Below are positions 38,345 through 47,885 of a DNA stretch of 64,000 bases, piece after piece. This stretch comes from Streptomyces canus (GTDB lineage Bacteria; Actinomycetota; Actinomycetes; Streptomycetales; Streptomycetaceae). How positions within the stretch are numbered: the stretch's first letter is position 1; the number at the start of each line of letters is the position of its first letter. The position numbers and the translations under genes are program-made. Location: assembly GCF_001514145.1 (NCBI RefSeq), contig NZ_KQ948661.1:434001-498000 (forward strand). Direction: 5' to 3'. The notes beneath the pieces were generated by a model. It was given only the letters and a program-made list of their open reading frames with translations, searched no databases and was not told the DNA's origin.

Positions 38345-39520
38345 CTAGGCGAGCGTGGCCACGAACTTCCCGAGCCGCGCGATCCCCTCGCGCAGTTCGT
38401 CGGCCGAGGCCGCGTAGGACAGACGTACATGGGTCTCGGCGGTCCCGACCCCGAAGTCCCGCCCCGGTGTGAGGGCCACGTGCGCCTCCTGGAGCGCCCG
38501 TCCGCAGAACTCCCAGGAGCTGAGCCCGGTGCCGCTGACGTCGAAGTACACGTAGAACGCCCCGTCGGGCGGCACGGGCACCGGCAGCCCGATCTGCTCC
38601 AGGCCCTCGAGGACGAGCGCCCGCCGCCGCCCGAACTCGGCCCGCCGCTCCTCGCACACGGCGAGCGACCCGGGCGTGAAACACGCGAGCGCGGCGTACT
38701 GGGCGGGGGTGGAGGCACAGATCATGTAGTTCTGGGCCAGCCGCTCCAGCGCGGGCACCAGCGCCTCGGGCACGACACACCAGCCCAGCCGCCAGCCGGT
38801 CATCCCGAAGTACTTGGAGAAGCTGTTGATGACGACGGCTTCCTGGTCGTACGACAGCACACTGCGCGGCGGCCGGCCCTGCGCGTCGTGATCGCCGAGG
38901 TCGAGGTAGATCTCGTCGACGATCCGCCAGGCGTCCCGCTCCCGGGCGAGCTCGCAGATGGCCGCCAGCTCGTCGGCCGGGACGGAGGTGCCGGTCGGGT
39001 TGGAGGGGCTGGCGACCATGATCCCGCGGGTGCGGTCCGTCCAGTACGACCCCACGGAGGCCGTGTCCAGCTGGTACCGCGACTCGGCGCTTGTGGGCAC
39101 GAGGGTGACCCGCGCCCCGAAGCTCTCGGCGATCTGCCGGTTGCAGGGGTAGGACGGGTCGGCGATGAGCACCTCGTCCCCCGGGTCGACGAGGGCGGCG
39201 GCGCCCAGCACCAGCGCCGCCGACGCCCCCGCGGTCACGACGACCCGGCCCGGAGCGACGTCGACGCCGTGCTGATCGCCGTAGAACCGCGCTATGGCCT
39301 GCCGCAGTTCGGGCAGCCCGAGCGCCCCCGTGTACGTCATGGGCCTGCTGCCCACGGCCCCCCGCAGCGCGTCCAGCACGGCCGGCGGCGCCCCGAAGTC
39401 CGGTTCCCCGAGACTGAGCTTGACGACGCGGTGCCCCTCGGCCTCCAGCGCCGCGGCGTGCTTGCCGAACTCCATGGCGTAGAACGGCGCGACGGACTGG
39501 GCGCGCTGCGAGATCCTCAT
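38345..39520 (-). CDS. Class I PLP-dependent aminotransferase
   Basis: A 391-residue aspartate-aminotransferase-fold enzyme. The PLP lysine lies in INSFSKYFGMTGWRLGW near 235-251. Other family motifs are SLGEPDFGAPP near 36, TYTGALGLPELR near 65, VTAGASAALVLGA, SPSNPTGTSVP near 170 and IVDEIYLDL near 200, with the substrate-binding Arg in HVRLSYA near 365. ATG 39520 gives the typical MRISQRAQSV start; an open frame extends upstream but belongs to no known domain. The amino donor is unknown. It lies 44 bases downstream of an amino-acid permease on the same strand, so the two may work on one imported amino acid. Confidence 0.85.
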   Translation of the reverse strand: MRISQRAQSVAPFYAMEFGKHAAALEAEGHRVVKLSLGEPDFGAPPAVLDALRGAVGSRPMTYTGALGLPELRQAIARFYGDQHGVDVAPGRVVVTAGASAALVLGAAALVDPGDEVLIADPSYPCNRQIAESFGARVTLVPTSAESRYQLDTASVGSYWTDRTRGIMVASPSNPTGTSVPADELAAICELARERDAWRIVDEIYLDLGDHDAQGRPPRSVLSYDQEAVVINSFSKYFGMTGWRLGWCVVPEALVPALERLAQNYMICASTPAQYAALACFTPGSLAVCEERRAEFGRRRALVLEGLEQIGLPVPVPPDGAFYVYFDVSGTGLSSWEFCGRALQEAHVALTPGRDFGVGTAETHVRLSYAASADELREGIARLGKFVATLA

Positions 39521-39564
39521 GCGGGAATCATGCCAAAGTCGACGAAGGCCAGAGAAACCGCAGG

Positions 39565-40992
39565 TCAGACCTGCTTGGAGAGCTGCGGCTCGGTCCGGGC
39601 GGCCCGGCGTTGGCGTATCACCGCGTAGACCACCACGGCCAGGGCGACCAGGGTGGACAGGACGACCTGGTCGCGGCCTCCGCCGTCCGCGGTGTCGGTG
39701 AGCATGTAGCCCAGGACGAAGGTGATCAGGGCGATGGTGGCCCAGGTGAGGTAGGGGTAGAGCCACATCCGGACGACCAGCTTCTCCGGCGACTCCCGCT
39801 GGATGATCTTGCGCATCCGCAGCTGGGAGAAGCAGATCACCAGCCAGACGAACAGGGCGATCGCACCGGAGGAGTTGAGCAGGAACTGGAAGACCGTGTC
39901 GGGCCACAGGTAGTTGAAGGCGACCGCGACGAAACCGAAGACCACCGAGGCCAGGATGGCCGCCTGCGGCACACCGCGGCCCGTGGTCCGCCCGAACGCG
40001 GCCGGGGCGTCGCTGCGGCGGCCGAGCGAGAAGGCCATGCGCGAGGCCGTGTACAGGCCGGAGTTGAGGCAGGAGAGCACGGAGGTCAGCACGATGGCGT
40101 TCATGATCTGGGCGGCGTGCGGGATGCCGATGGAGCTGAGGGCGGCGACGTACGAGCCGTCCTTGAGGATGGCCGGGTCGTCCCAGCGCAGCAGCGACAC
40201 CACGATCAGGATCGAGCCCAGGTAGAACACCGCGATCCGCCAGATCACGCTGTTGGTGGCCTTGGTGACGGCAGCCCGCGGGTCGGCGGTCTCACCCGCG
40301 GCGAGGGTGACGATCTCGCTGCCCATGAAGGAGAAGACCACCATCAGGACGCCGGTGAGGATCGCTCCGGGGCCGTTGGGCAGGAAGCCGCCGTGCACGG
40401 TGAGGTTGGAGAAACCGGAGGCCGGGTGGTCGGAGCCGGGCAGCAGCCCGAAGATCGCGAGCCCTCCGACCACGATGAACGCGGCGATCGCGACGACCTT
40501 GATGCCGGCGAACCAGAACTCGAACTCGCCGTAGGAGCTGACCGAGACCAGGTTGGTGGCGGTCAGGACGACCATGACGATCAGGGCCCAGCCCCACTGC
40601 GGGACCGCCGGCATCCAGCCGGCCAGGATCTTGGCCCCGGCGGTCGCCTCGACGGCGAGCACCACGACCCAGAAGAACCAGTACAGCCAGCCGATGGTGA
40701 AGCCGGCCCAGCGGCCCAGCGCGCGGTCGGCGTAGGCGGAGAACGAGCCCGAGGTGGGGTTGGCCGCGGCCATCTCGCCGAGCATGCGCATCACGAGGAC
40801 GACGAGGACGCCGACGAGGGCGTACGAGACGAGGATGCCGGGGCCGGCGGCGGCGATGCCGGAGCCGGAGCCGACGAACAGGCCGGCGCCGATGACGCCG
40901 CCGATCGCGATCATCGACAGGTGGCGGTTCTTGAGTCCGGCCTGCAGGCCACCGGACTGAGCGGGAGGGGTTTCGGGGAGGGTTGCAGTCAT
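39565..40992 (-). CDS. Amino acid permease (AAT/APC family)
   Basis: A 475-residue inner-membrane symporter with twelve predicted helices. The helix 1 signature IAIGGVIGAGLFVGSGSGIA near 28-47 and the LGEMAAANPTSGSFSAYA segment near 71-88 are typical of the amino acid transporter family (GABA, proline, aromatic or other permeases). The conserved SFMGSEIVTLAAGETADPRA is near 225-243. Substrate cannot be told by eye; the GABA-permease-like subgroup is the closest impression. It is divergent from a GntR regulator across an AT-rich region with an AACAGT-N8-ACTGTT inverted repeat. The aminotransferase follows. Confidence 0.85.
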   Translation of the reverse strand: MTATLPETPPAQSGGLQAGLKNRHLSMIAIGGVIGAGLFVGSGSGIAAAGPGILVSYALVGVLVVLVMRMLGEMAAANPTSGSFSAYADRALGRWAGFTIGWLYWFFWVVVLAVEATAGAKILAGWMPAVPQWGWALIVMVVLTATNLVSVSSYGEFEFWFAGIKVVAIAAFIVVGGLAIFGLLPGSDHPASGFSNLTVHGGFLPNGPGAILTGVLMVVFSFMGSEIVTLAAGETADPRAAVTKATNSVIWRIAVFYLGSILIVVSLLRWDDPAILKDGSYVAALSSIGIPHAAQIMNAIVLTSVLSCLNSGLYTASRMAFSLGRRSDAPAAFGRTTGRGVPQAAILASVVFGFVAVAFNYLWPDTVFQFLLNSSGAIALFVWLVICFSQLRMRKIIQRESPEKLVVRMWLYPYLTWATIALITFVLGYMLTDTADGGGRDQVVLSTLVALAVVVYAVIRQRRAARTEPQLSKQV

Positions 40993-41025
40993 GGACCGGG
41001 AAATTAGTTCAGCACGATCAGAAAA

Positions 41026-41045
41026 AACAGTCTTGTTTAACTGTT
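41026..41045. promoter_or_regulatory. Inverted repeat between permease and GntR regulator
   Basis: AACAGT (41026-41031) and ACTGTT (41040-41045) are perfect inverted arms around an 8-base spacer. They lie in an AT-rich 60-base stretch (41000-41060) between the divergent starts. GntR/FadR proteins bind such sites, so this may be the operator. It could equally be promoter sequence for the permease. Confidence 0.4.
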
Positions 41046-41127
41046 CATGTTGCTCTATTTTCCGTACATGCAGAGCACGCCGTGCCGGCGTCCCCCGTAA
41101 CTTCGCTCAGCAGGCCGTTAGGGTGGC

Positions 41128-41853
41128 GTGGTGGTGAACGCAGCGGGCAAGTTCGGGCCCTACAACCAGGCGGTGCCCGCGCAGGTCGGCGGGGTGTGGG
41201 ACACCCGCGTCCTGGCCGGCCGGGGCACCACGGGAGCCGAACTCGTCCGTTCCAGGATCGCCCTGCGGATACGGCTGAGGTCCGTGGCGCCGGGCGACCG
41301 GCTGCCGGACGCGGGCGTCCTCGCCGAGGAACTGGGGATCAGTGAGATCACCGTGCGTCGCGCGCTGGAGGCCATGTGCCAGGACGGCCTGCTCGACCGC
41401 CGTCGGGGCCGGTCGGGCGGCACCTTCGTCGCGGCCGACTGGGACACGGTCGTCGCCGTGCTGCACGACGCCGACGAGACGGCCTCGCTGGAGTCCTTCC
41501 ATCTGCTGCTCGAATGCGGTCTCGTGTCGCACGGCGCGGGTGAGGTCCCGGACGGACGGCTCGACGGACTGCACACCCTGGTCGAGGAACTGGACCTGGC
41601 CGAGGACCCGGCCCGGCTGCTCGAACTGGAGACTCGCTTCCACCTCGACCTGGCCGAGGCGCTCGGCGGCGCCGGGATCCGTGAGTTCGCCGCCGACCTG
41701 CTCGGCCGCCAGTGCCTGCTGGGGCCCGCGCCCGCCCCTTCGGTCGTACGGGCCCGCAACCGCTGCCACGCCGACCTGCTCGACGAACTCACCCGCGGCG
41801 CGATGGACCCGGCGGTACACGCGGTGAAGGCGCACCGGCACGCCGGCCTGTAG
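41128..41853 (+). CDS. GntR/FadR family transcriptional regulator
   Basis: A 241-residue regulator. The winged helix is at about 35-100 (AELVRSRIALRIRLRSVAPG, LAEELGISEITVRRALEAM, DGLLDRRRGRSGGTFVA). A C-terminal all-helical FCD-like ligand domain follows, with metal-type residues in LETRFHLDLAEALG and ARNRCHADLLDEL. Three GTG codons (41128, 41131, 41134) compete as start; I give the first. It stands between two amino-acid-type permeases, one divergent and one 53 bases downstream on the same strand, and probably controls one or both in response to their substrate. Confidence 0.75.
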   Translation: MVVNAAGKFGPYNQAVPAQVGGVWDTRVLAGRGTTGAELVRSRIALRIRLRSVAPGDRLPDAGVLAEELGISEITVRRALEAMCQDGLLDRRRGRSGGTFVAADWDTVVAVLHDADETASLESFHLLLECGLVSHGAGEVPDGRLDGLHTLVEELDLAEDPARLLELETRFHLDLAEALGGAGIREFAADLLGRQCLLGPAPAPSVVRARNRCHADLLDELTRGAMDPAVHAVKAHRHAGL

Positions 41854-41906
41854 TGATCACTTCTCCCCCTTTCCTGTGCCGCCGACCCCGCTGAAGGAGC
41901 TGTCCC

Positions 41907-43379
41907 ATGCCGGTACCCGGACCTGTCGGCCCCTCGTCGACGTCGGGCCCCGCCCGGGGCGCGCCGCAGCGGCTGCGCGGCGGTGTCCTCGGCATGGCGG
42001 ACATCGCCGCCGCCACGATGGCCAACGTCGGTCCGGCGATGAGCTTCTTCTTCGGCTTCGCCTTCCTCGCCACCACCGCGGGGATCGCGTCCCCGCTGAC
42101 CATCGTGGCGGCGGGGGTGGCCGTCGCGCTGCTCGGCAACACGCTGGCCGAGTTCTCCCGGGCCCACCCCTCGGCGGGCAGCTTCACCACCTTCGTCGGC
42201 AAGACCTTCGGTCCGGTCAGCGCGGTGACCACGGCCCTGCTGGCCGGCCTCGGCTACATCATCGCGATGGCCTCGGTGATCGCGATCTCGGGTGGCTTCG
42301 TCCAGATCACCCTGCACCACTACATGGGTGTGGACGTGCCGTGGATCATCTGGACGCTGCTGCTCACCGGTTGCTCGGTGGTGCTGATGCTGCGCGGGAT
42401 CGTCGTCTCCACCAAGTGGGCCGGCTACTTCTTCGGCGTGGAGATGCTGGTGCTCGTCGTGGTCTCGGTCGCGGCGATCGTCGAGCATCGCGGCGCCCTC
42501 TCCGCCGCCCCGTTCCTGCCCGGCCACCTCACCCACGGCCTCAAGGGGCTCGCGGCCGGATTCCCGCTGGCGGTGTACCTGTTCATCGGCTGGGAGAACT
42601 CGGCGGCCCTCGCCGAGGAGACGGAGAACCCACGGCGCAACGTCGGCCGCGCGGTGTTCTCCTCGGTCGCGATCATGACGGTGAGCTACATCCTCTTCTC
42701 CTACGCCACGGTGACCGGCTTCGGCTACGACCTGGACCGGCTCGGCGCCTCCCCCATCCCGTTCATCGACGTCGCCCAGCACACCCTCGGCGCGCTGGCG
42801 TTCCTCGCCTACGTGGGCGGCCTGACCTCCACCCTCGGCGTACTGATCGCGGGCATCAACTCCCAGGCCCGCCTGGTCTTCAACGCCGGGCGCGAGGGAC
42901 TGCTGCCGTCCTTCTTCGGCTACGTCCATCCCACGCGCCGTACGCCGAACAACGCGATCGTCACCTTCGCCGTCACCGCGCTGCTGATCATCGGCGGCTG
43001 GGGCCTGGGCCATCTGCTCGGCTCCGGCGGCGGTCCGATGAACCCCGTGGTCTTCTTCACGGAGTCCTCCAGTCTGGGCGCCATCCTGATCCTGCTGGTC
43101 TACCTGGCGTCCAACATCGCCCTCCCCCTGTACTACCGCCGATACCGCCCCCAGGAGTTCCGGCCCGTCCGCCACCTCGTCCTGCCCGCGATCGGCGCCC
43201 TCGCCATCCTGGTCCCCCTGTACTACCTGGCCAAGCCCGGCCAGCCGGCCCCGTACAGCTGGTTCCCGTACGCCGCCCTGGCCACGCTGCTGGCGGCCAT
43301 CGGCTACGCGACCCTCCTGGTCCGCCGGGACCCGAGCCTCGCGGAGCGAGTGGGATCGGTGGTGGCGGACGCGGAGTGA
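41907..43379 (+). CDS. APC family permease
   Basis: A 490-residue amino-acid/polyamine/organocation permease with about twelve membrane helices. The N-terminal cytoplasmic stretch (about 28 residues) leads into GVLGMADIAAATMANVGPAM. TLAEFSRAHPSAGSFTTFVG near 76-95 and YLFIGWENSAALAEETENPR near 218-237 are family hallmarks. The tail after helix 12 is short. ATG 41907 follows a GAAGGAG ribosome site. Co-directional with the GntR regulator, 53 bases downstream, so likely one transcript. The substrate is unknown. The stop codon is 7 bases from the end of the convergent XdhC gene. Confidence 0.8.
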   Translation: MPVPGPVGPSSTSGPARGAPQRLRGGVLGMADIAAATMANVGPAMSFFFGFAFLATTAGIASPLTIVAAGVAVALLGNTLAEFSRAHPSAGSFTTFVGKTFGPVSAVTTALLAGLGYIIAMASVIAISGGFVQITLHHYMGVDVPWIIWTLLLTGCSVVLMLRGIVVSTKWAGYFFGVEMLVLVVVSVAAIVEHRGALSAAPFLPGHLTHGLKGLAAGFPLAVYLFIGWENSAALAEETENPRRNVGRAVFSSVAIMTVSYILFSYATVTGFGYDLDRLGASPIPFIDVAQHTLGALAFLAYVGGLTSTLGVLIAGINSQARLVFNAGREGLLPSFFGYVHPTRRTPNNAIVTFAVTALLIIGGWGLGHLLGSGGGPMNPVVFFTESSSLGAILILLVYLASNIALPLYYRRYRPQEFRPVRHLVLPAIGALAILVPLYYLAKPGQPAPYSWFPYAALATLLAAIGYATLLVRRDPSLAERVGSVVADAE

Positions 43380-43386
43380 GCCGGGG

Positions 43387-44538
43387 TCAGCGACCGAGCC
43401 GGCCGTCGAGTTCTCCGCTCGTCACCGTCGGGGCCCGGTGGATCGGGCCGGTGGTCCGGGTCAGGGGGCGGCCCGTGCCCTGGTGGGCCTGGGCGATGAT
43501 CTCCGCGGTGATGGAGACGGCCGTCTCCTCGGGCGTGCGGGCTCCGAGGTCGAGGCCGAGCGGGGAACGCAGCCGGGCCAGGCGGTCTTCCGTGACGCCC
43601 TGCTCGCGCAGGAGGCGCAGGCGTTCGTCGTGGGTGCGCCGGGAGCCCATGGCCCCCACGTAGGAGACGGGCAGGTCGAGTGCCAGGCGCAGCAGGGGGA
43701 TGTCGAACTTGGCGTCGTGGGTGAGGACGCAGACGGCCGTGCGACCGTCCACCTCGGTGCGTTCCAGGTAGCGGTGGGGCCAGTCGACCGCGACCTCGTC
43801 CGCGTGCGGGAAGCGTGCCGCGGTGGCGAAGACGGGGCGGGCGTCGCAGACGGTGACCCGGTAGCCCAGGAAACGGCCGGCCCGGCTGAGGGCGGCGGCG
43901 AAGTCGACCGCGCCGAAGATCAGCATGCGGGGCCGGGCGGCCGCCACGTGGATCAGGACGGACAGGCGCTCGGGGCACCCGTCCCCCGTCCCCCCGATGT
44001 CGACGCGGGCGGTGCGGCCGGCCCGCAGCAGAGCCCTGGCCCGGTCGGCCACCGCCCGGTCCGCCGGACCGCCGTCCACACGCCCGTGGGCGGAATCGTC
44101 GTCGCCGAAGACGCCGAGGGACGGCCCGAGGAGGTCGTCAGGGCCGTCGACGACCTGCGCCACGGCAGCCGGTCGGCTGTGGACGACCTCGGCGAGGGCG
44201 TCGCCGAGGTGCGGCCGGGTCGCGGGGTCGATGCGCTGGACGAGGACGTCGAGTTCGCCGCCGCAGGTCAGTCCGACGGCGAGGGCGTCGTCATCGGAGT
44301 AGCCGAACGAGGCGCGCTGGGGGGCACCTCGGTCATGCAGGACCTGTCGGCACAGCTCGTAGACCGCGCCCTCCACGCAGCCGCCGGAGATGCTGCCGAC
44401 GGCGTCGCCGTCCTCGTCCACCGCGACCGACGTACCGACGGGCAGGGGTGCGCTTCCGGTGACGTCGACGACGGTGGCCAGGGCGAAGGGGCGTGCCTCG
44501 CGGCACCAGCGGTGCAGTGTGTCCGCGATGTTCAGCAT
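43387..44538 (-). CDS. XdhC/CoxI family molybdoenzyme maturation factor (PaoD-like)
   Basis: A 383-residue XdhC-type chaperone. Such proteins bind and sulfurate or modify the molybdenum cofactor before its insertion into xanthine dehydrogenase-family enzymes and are not part of the mature enzyme. The N-terminal XdhC domain shows ATVVDVTGSAPLPVGTSVAV, GSISGGCVEGAVYE and LTCGGELDVLV. The C-terminal Rossmann-like domain has RMLIFGAVDFAAALSRAGRF, VCVLTHDAKFDIPLL, YVGAMGSRRTHDER and GLDLGARTPEETAVSI. It follows the three subunit genes of an aldehyde oxidoreductase, in the order of E. coli paoABCD. The 162-base gap before it contains two hairpins. Confidence 0.85.
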   Translation of the reverse strand: MLNIADTLHRWCREARPFALATVVDVTGSAPLPVGTSVAVDEDGDAVGSISGGCVEGAVYELCRQVLHDRGAPQRASFGYSDDDALAVGLTCGGELDVLVQRIDPATRPHLGDALAEVVHSRPAAVAQVVDGPDDLLGPSLGVFGDDDSAHGRVDGGPADRAVADRARALLRAGRTARVDIGGTGDGCPERLSVLIHVAAARPRMLIFGAVDFAAALSRAGRFLGYRVTVCDARPVFATAARFPHADEVAVDWPHRYLERTEVDGRTAVCVLTHDAKFDIPLLRLALDLPVSYVGAMGSRRTHDERLRLLREQGVTEDRLARLRSPLGLDLGARTPEETAVSITAEIIAQAHQGTGRPLTRTTGPIHRAPTVTSGELDGRLGR

Positions 44539-44574
44539 GGTTCTCCACGGCGGGACCAGGACGGGAAGGTGAGC

Positions 44575-44664
44575 GGGCCGCCGCCACGACGCGGGGAAAC
44601 GTCACGCGGCGGCGGCCCTGGGAGGTCCGGCAGCCTCCGGGCAGGACGGGGCAGGCTGCCGGAC
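44575..44664 (-). promoter_or_regulatory. Two tandem hairpins between the Mo-subunit and xdhC genes
   Basis: Hairpin 1: GGGCCGCCGCC (44575-44585) with GGCGGCGGCCC (44608-44618). Hairpin 2: GTCCGGCAGCCT (44625-44636) with AGGCTGCCGGAC (44653-44664). Both stems are perfect (11 and 12 bp). They probably weaken read-through or protect the upstream message, giving less chaperone than enzyme. Confidence 0.6.
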
Positions 44665-44700
44665 GGGCGGTGTGCACTGCGCCGGAACGGAGTCCGTGGA

Positions 44701-46896
44701 TCAGAGCAACGCCTCCGCGGTGATGGGCAGTTCACGGATGCGGCGGCCGGTGGCGTGGAAGACCGCGTTGGCGATGGCGGGCGCCACCCCGATCATCACG
44801 AGCTCTCCGAGGCCCTTGACGCCGAGCGGGTCGGCCTCGCGGTCCTCCCCGTCCAGGTAGATCGCCTTCAGGTCGGGGATGTCGGCGTTGACGGGCACGA
44901 GGTAGTCGGCGAGGTTGGCGTTGACGATCCGCCCGTCGCGGTGGTCGGTGACCGTGTGCTCCAGCAGGGCCGTGCCGATGCCGCCGACCATGCCGCCGAG
45001 GGCCTGGCTGTCGGCGAGCTTGGGGCTGATGATGCGGCCCGCGTCGTACACGCCGAGTACGCGCCGCACCCGCACCAGGCCGAGCGTCGCGTCGACGGCC
45101 ACTTCGGCGAAGGTGGCGTTGTAGCCGTAGAAGGAGTGCCGCTCGGGGCCCGACGGAGGCGCGAAGGAGCCGTCCGCTTCGAGGTGGGTGCGGTCGTTGC
45201 GGGCCAGCAGTCGGCGGTACGTCTCCCCGCGCGTGGGATCGTCCTTCATGTGCAGTCGGCCGCCCCGCACCACGACATCGGCTGCCGCCACCCCGTACAG
45301 CGGCGACTCGCGGTCCTCGACGGCCAGTCGGATCGCCTGACGGCGGACCTTGTTGCAGGCGTCGAGGGTGGCGGAGCCGACGCTGGCCATGGTCATCGAG
45401 CCGCCGTGGGGTGGGGTCGGCGGGTACAAGGAGTCCCCCAGCCGGAAGGTGACCGTGCGCACGGTGAGTCCGAGGGCATCGGCCGCGACCTGGGTCTGCG
45501 AGGTGTACGTACCCGGGCCCATGTCGGTGGCGGCGGCATCCACCAGCGCGGTGCCGTCAGCGTCGAGCCGGGCACGGGCCTGGGCGGGCATGCGCGCGGT
45601 GTCGTAGACGCCGGCGGCCATGCCCCTGCCGATCAGCCAGTCCCCCTCGCGCGTGGCGCGGGGCTCGGGATCGCGGCGGTGCCAGCCGAACTCGCGGGCG
45701 CCGACGGCGTAGCACTCACGCAGCCGGCGCGTCGAGAACGGCAGCCCTGACGACTCGTCATCCGACGGCTCGTTGCGCCGGCGCAGCTCGATCGGGTCGA
45801 CGCCGAGCCTGTGGGCGAGTTCGTCCATGGCCGACTCGATGACGAAGGAGGCCGTCTGGAAGCCAGGGCCGCGCATGTACAGCGGCGTGGGCAGATCCAG
45901 CGGCACCGTCCGGTACCTCTGGGTCACGTTGGGCATGCTGTAGAGCATCTGCCCGGCTGCCAGGACGGACTCGGTGAACGTTTCGTACGACGACGTCTCG
46001 GCGTCCAGCTCGTGCACCGCGGCGGTCAGACGGCCGCGCCGGTCGCTGCCGAGGCGCAGGTGGTACTCGTAGGAGGGCCGGAAACCGGTACCGAGGTACA
46101 TCTGCTTGCGGCTCAGGACCAGCTTGACCGGGCGCTTCGTCTCGCGGGCGGCCAGCGCGGCGACGACCACGTGCGGCCAGCAGCGCAGCGCTGTGCCGAA
46201 ACCACCGCCGACGAACGGTGAGATGACGCGCACCGCGGCCGTGTCCAGGCCGAACACCGCGGCGAGTTCGGTCTGCGTGCCCACCACCCACTGGGTCTTG
46301 TCCCAGACGGTGAGCTTGTCGCCGTTCCAGCGGGCGATGGTGGCGTGCGGCTCCATCGGGTTGTGGTGGTTGCGCGCGGTGCGGTACGTCAGGTCCAGCC
46401 GTACGGCCGCTGAGCGCAGGGCCGCTTCGGCGTCGCCGCGCGCGTAGGTGGTCGGCTCGTCCGGCTCGGCCTCGGCGAGGTCGGTCGAGGGCTGTTCGGC
46501 GTCGTAGCCGACCTTGACCAGGCTCGCGCCGTGCTGTGCGGCCTCCAGGGTGGTGGCCACCACGACGGCGACCGGCTGGCCGTGGAAGCGGACGCGGTCG
46601 TCCTGGAAGACGCGGAGTCGCCGGCCGGGCGGGTTGTTCGACCCGGAGTTGTCGCGGTACGGCAGCTTCGGCGCGTTGCGGTGGTGCAGCACCTTCAGTA
46701 CGCCCGGAAGGGCTTCGGCGGCGACGGTGTCGATCGATGTGATGCGGCCGCGGCCGATGCCGCTGTCGACGATGACGGCGTGCACCGCCCCGTCGACCAC
46801 GTGCTCGGCGGCGTACAGCGCCTGTCCGGTGACCTTGAGCCGGCCGTCCACCCGGGACAGCGGCGCGCCCACGGCTGCCTGCGGCTGGGGGCTCAC
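44701..46896 (-). CDS. Aldehyde oxidoreductase molybdenum-binding subunit (PaoC/YagR-like)
   Basis: A 731-residue large subunit of the xanthine dehydrogenase family, binding molybdopterin cytosine dinucleotide. Features are LSRVDGRLKVTGQALYAAEH at the start, VISPFVGGGFGTALRCWPHV near 236-255 (cofactor-binding glycines), YMRGPGFQTASFVIESAMDE near 342 and the C-terminal KGLGELVMIGVAPAIANAVF. The Glu in GLGEL is the expected base catalyst. It oxidises aldehydes (aromatic or aliphatic) to acids; xanthine seems less likely given the TAT-exported partner and the gene order. Its ATG overlaps the FAD-subunit stop (ATGA). Confidence 0.85.
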   Translation of the reverse strand: MSPQPQAAVGAPLSRVDGRLKVTGQALYAAEHVVDGAVHAVIVDSGIGRGRITSIDTVAAEALPGVLKVLHHRNAPKLPYRDNSGSNNPPGRRLRVFQDDRVRFHGQPVAVVVATTLEAAQHGASLVKVGYDAEQPSTDLAEAEPDEPTTYARGDAEAALRSAAVRLDLTYRTARNHHNPMEPHATIARWNGDKLTVWDKTQWVVGTQTELAAVFGLDTAAVRVISPFVGGGFGTALRCWPHVVVAALAARETKRPVKLVLSRKQMYLGTGFRPSYEYHLRLGSDRRGRLTAAVHELDAETSSYETFTESVLAAGQMLYSMPNVTQRYRTVPLDLPTPLYMRGPGFQTASFVIESAMDELAHRLGVDPIELRRRNEPSDDESSGLPFSTRRLRECYAVGAREFGWHRRDPEPRATREGDWLIGRGMAAGVYDTARMPAQARARLDADGTALVDAAATDMGPGTYTSQTQVAADALGLTVRTVTFRLGDSLYPPTPPHGGSMTMASVGSATLDACNKVRRQAIRLAVEDRESPLYGVAAADVVVRGGRLHMKDDPTRGETYRRLLARNDRTHLEADGSFAPPSGPERHSFYGYNATFAEVAVDATLGLVRVRRVLGVYDAGRIISPKLADSQALGGMVGGIGTALLEHTVTDHRDGRIVNANLADYLVPVNADIPDLKAIYLDGEDREADPLGVKGLGELVMIGVAPAIANAVFHATGRRIRELPITAEALL

Positions 46897-47873
46897 GTGG
46901 TACCTCCTACGACGCGCAGCTGGCGTTCGACGGTGCGCTTGAGCAGCTCGACCTTGAAGCGGTTGTGCTGCAGGGGACGGGCGCCGTCCGCCGCCTTCGC
47001 GGCAGCGGCCGACCAGAGGGCCCCCGAGGGGCGCTCACCGAGGAGGTGCCGCTCGACGCCGGGCAGCTTCCAGGGCACGGTGCCCACTCCCCCGGCGGCG
47101 ACCTTGGCCTCGCGGATCACCCCGCCGCTGACGTGCAGCGCGACGGCCGCCGACGTCAGGGCGAACTCGTACGACTGCCGGTCACGCACCTTCAGATAGC
47201 CGGACCTGAACGGGCGCGGAAGTGCGGGGATCTCCACCGCGGTGATCAACTCACCTTTGCGCAGGGCCTGTTCGCGTTGTGGGGTGCGGCCGGGCGGCAA
47301 CAGGAAGTCAGCGAAGGGAACTTGGCGTGCCCCGTCCGGGCCCAGCAGGTGCACCCGCGCCTCCAGGGCGGCGAAGGCCACGGCGGCATCGGACGGGTGG
47401 GTGGCCACGCAGGCGTCGGAGGTCCCGAGGATGGCGTGGGTGCGGTTGACGCCGTGCAGCGCGGCGCAACCGGAGCCGGGCTCACGCTTGTTGCAGTCGG
47501 CTGTCACGTCCCGGAAGTACGTGCAGCGGGTGCGCTGCATGATGTTGCCGCCGATGGTCGCCATGTTCCGCAGCTGGGCCGACGCGCTCAGCTCCAGCGC
47601 CTCGGAGACGACGGGATACAGGGTGCGCACCTTGGCGTGGGCGGCGGCCTCGGACAGGGTCACCAGGGCGCCGATGCGCAAGCCCCCGCGCTCGGTGACG
47701 GTGATCTCGCTCAGCGGCAGGCCGGTGATGTCGACGAGGGTCTCGGGGCGTTCGACGGTCTCCCGCATGAGGTCGACCAGGGTGGTGCCCCCGGCGAGGT
47801 AACGCCCGCCGCGGCGACCGGCGTCGAGGGCCTCGCGGGTGTCGGCGGCGCGGGTGTAGGAGAAGGGATGCAT
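46893..47873 (-). CDS. Aldehyde oxidoreductase FAD subunit (PaoB/YagS-like)
   Basis: A 326-residue medium subunit with the FAD-binding domain: RYLAGGTTLVDLMRE near 24-38 and ATIGGNIMQRTRC near 105. It has the extra cysteine-rich loop CTYFRDVTADCNKREPGSGC near 117-136, which in E. coli PaoB and related enzymes carries a [4Fe-4S] cluster. This distinguishes it from ordinary xanthine dehydrogenase FAD subunits. The C-terminal CO_deh_flav_C domain follows. It passes electrons between the 2Fe-2S subunit and the acceptor. Coupled by overlap to the Mo-subunit gene, and 12 bases after the 2Fe-2S gene. Confidence 0.85.
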   Translation of the reverse strand: MHPFSYTRAADTREALDAGRRGGRYLAGGTTLVDLMRETVERPETLVDITGLPLSEITVTERGGLRIGALVTLSEAAAHAKVRTLYPVVSEALELSASAQLRNMATIGGNIMQRTRCTYFRDVTADCNKREPGSGCAALHGVNRTHAILGTSDACVATHPSDAAVAFAALEARVHLLGPDGARQVPFADFLLPPGRTPQREQALRKGELITAVEIPALPRPFRSGYLKVRDRQSYEFALTSAAVALHVSGGVIREAKVAAGGVGTVPWKLPGVERHLLGERPSGALWSAAAAKAADGARPLQHNRFKVELLKRTVERQLRVVGGTT

Positions 47874-47885
47874 GGCGGCCGATCC

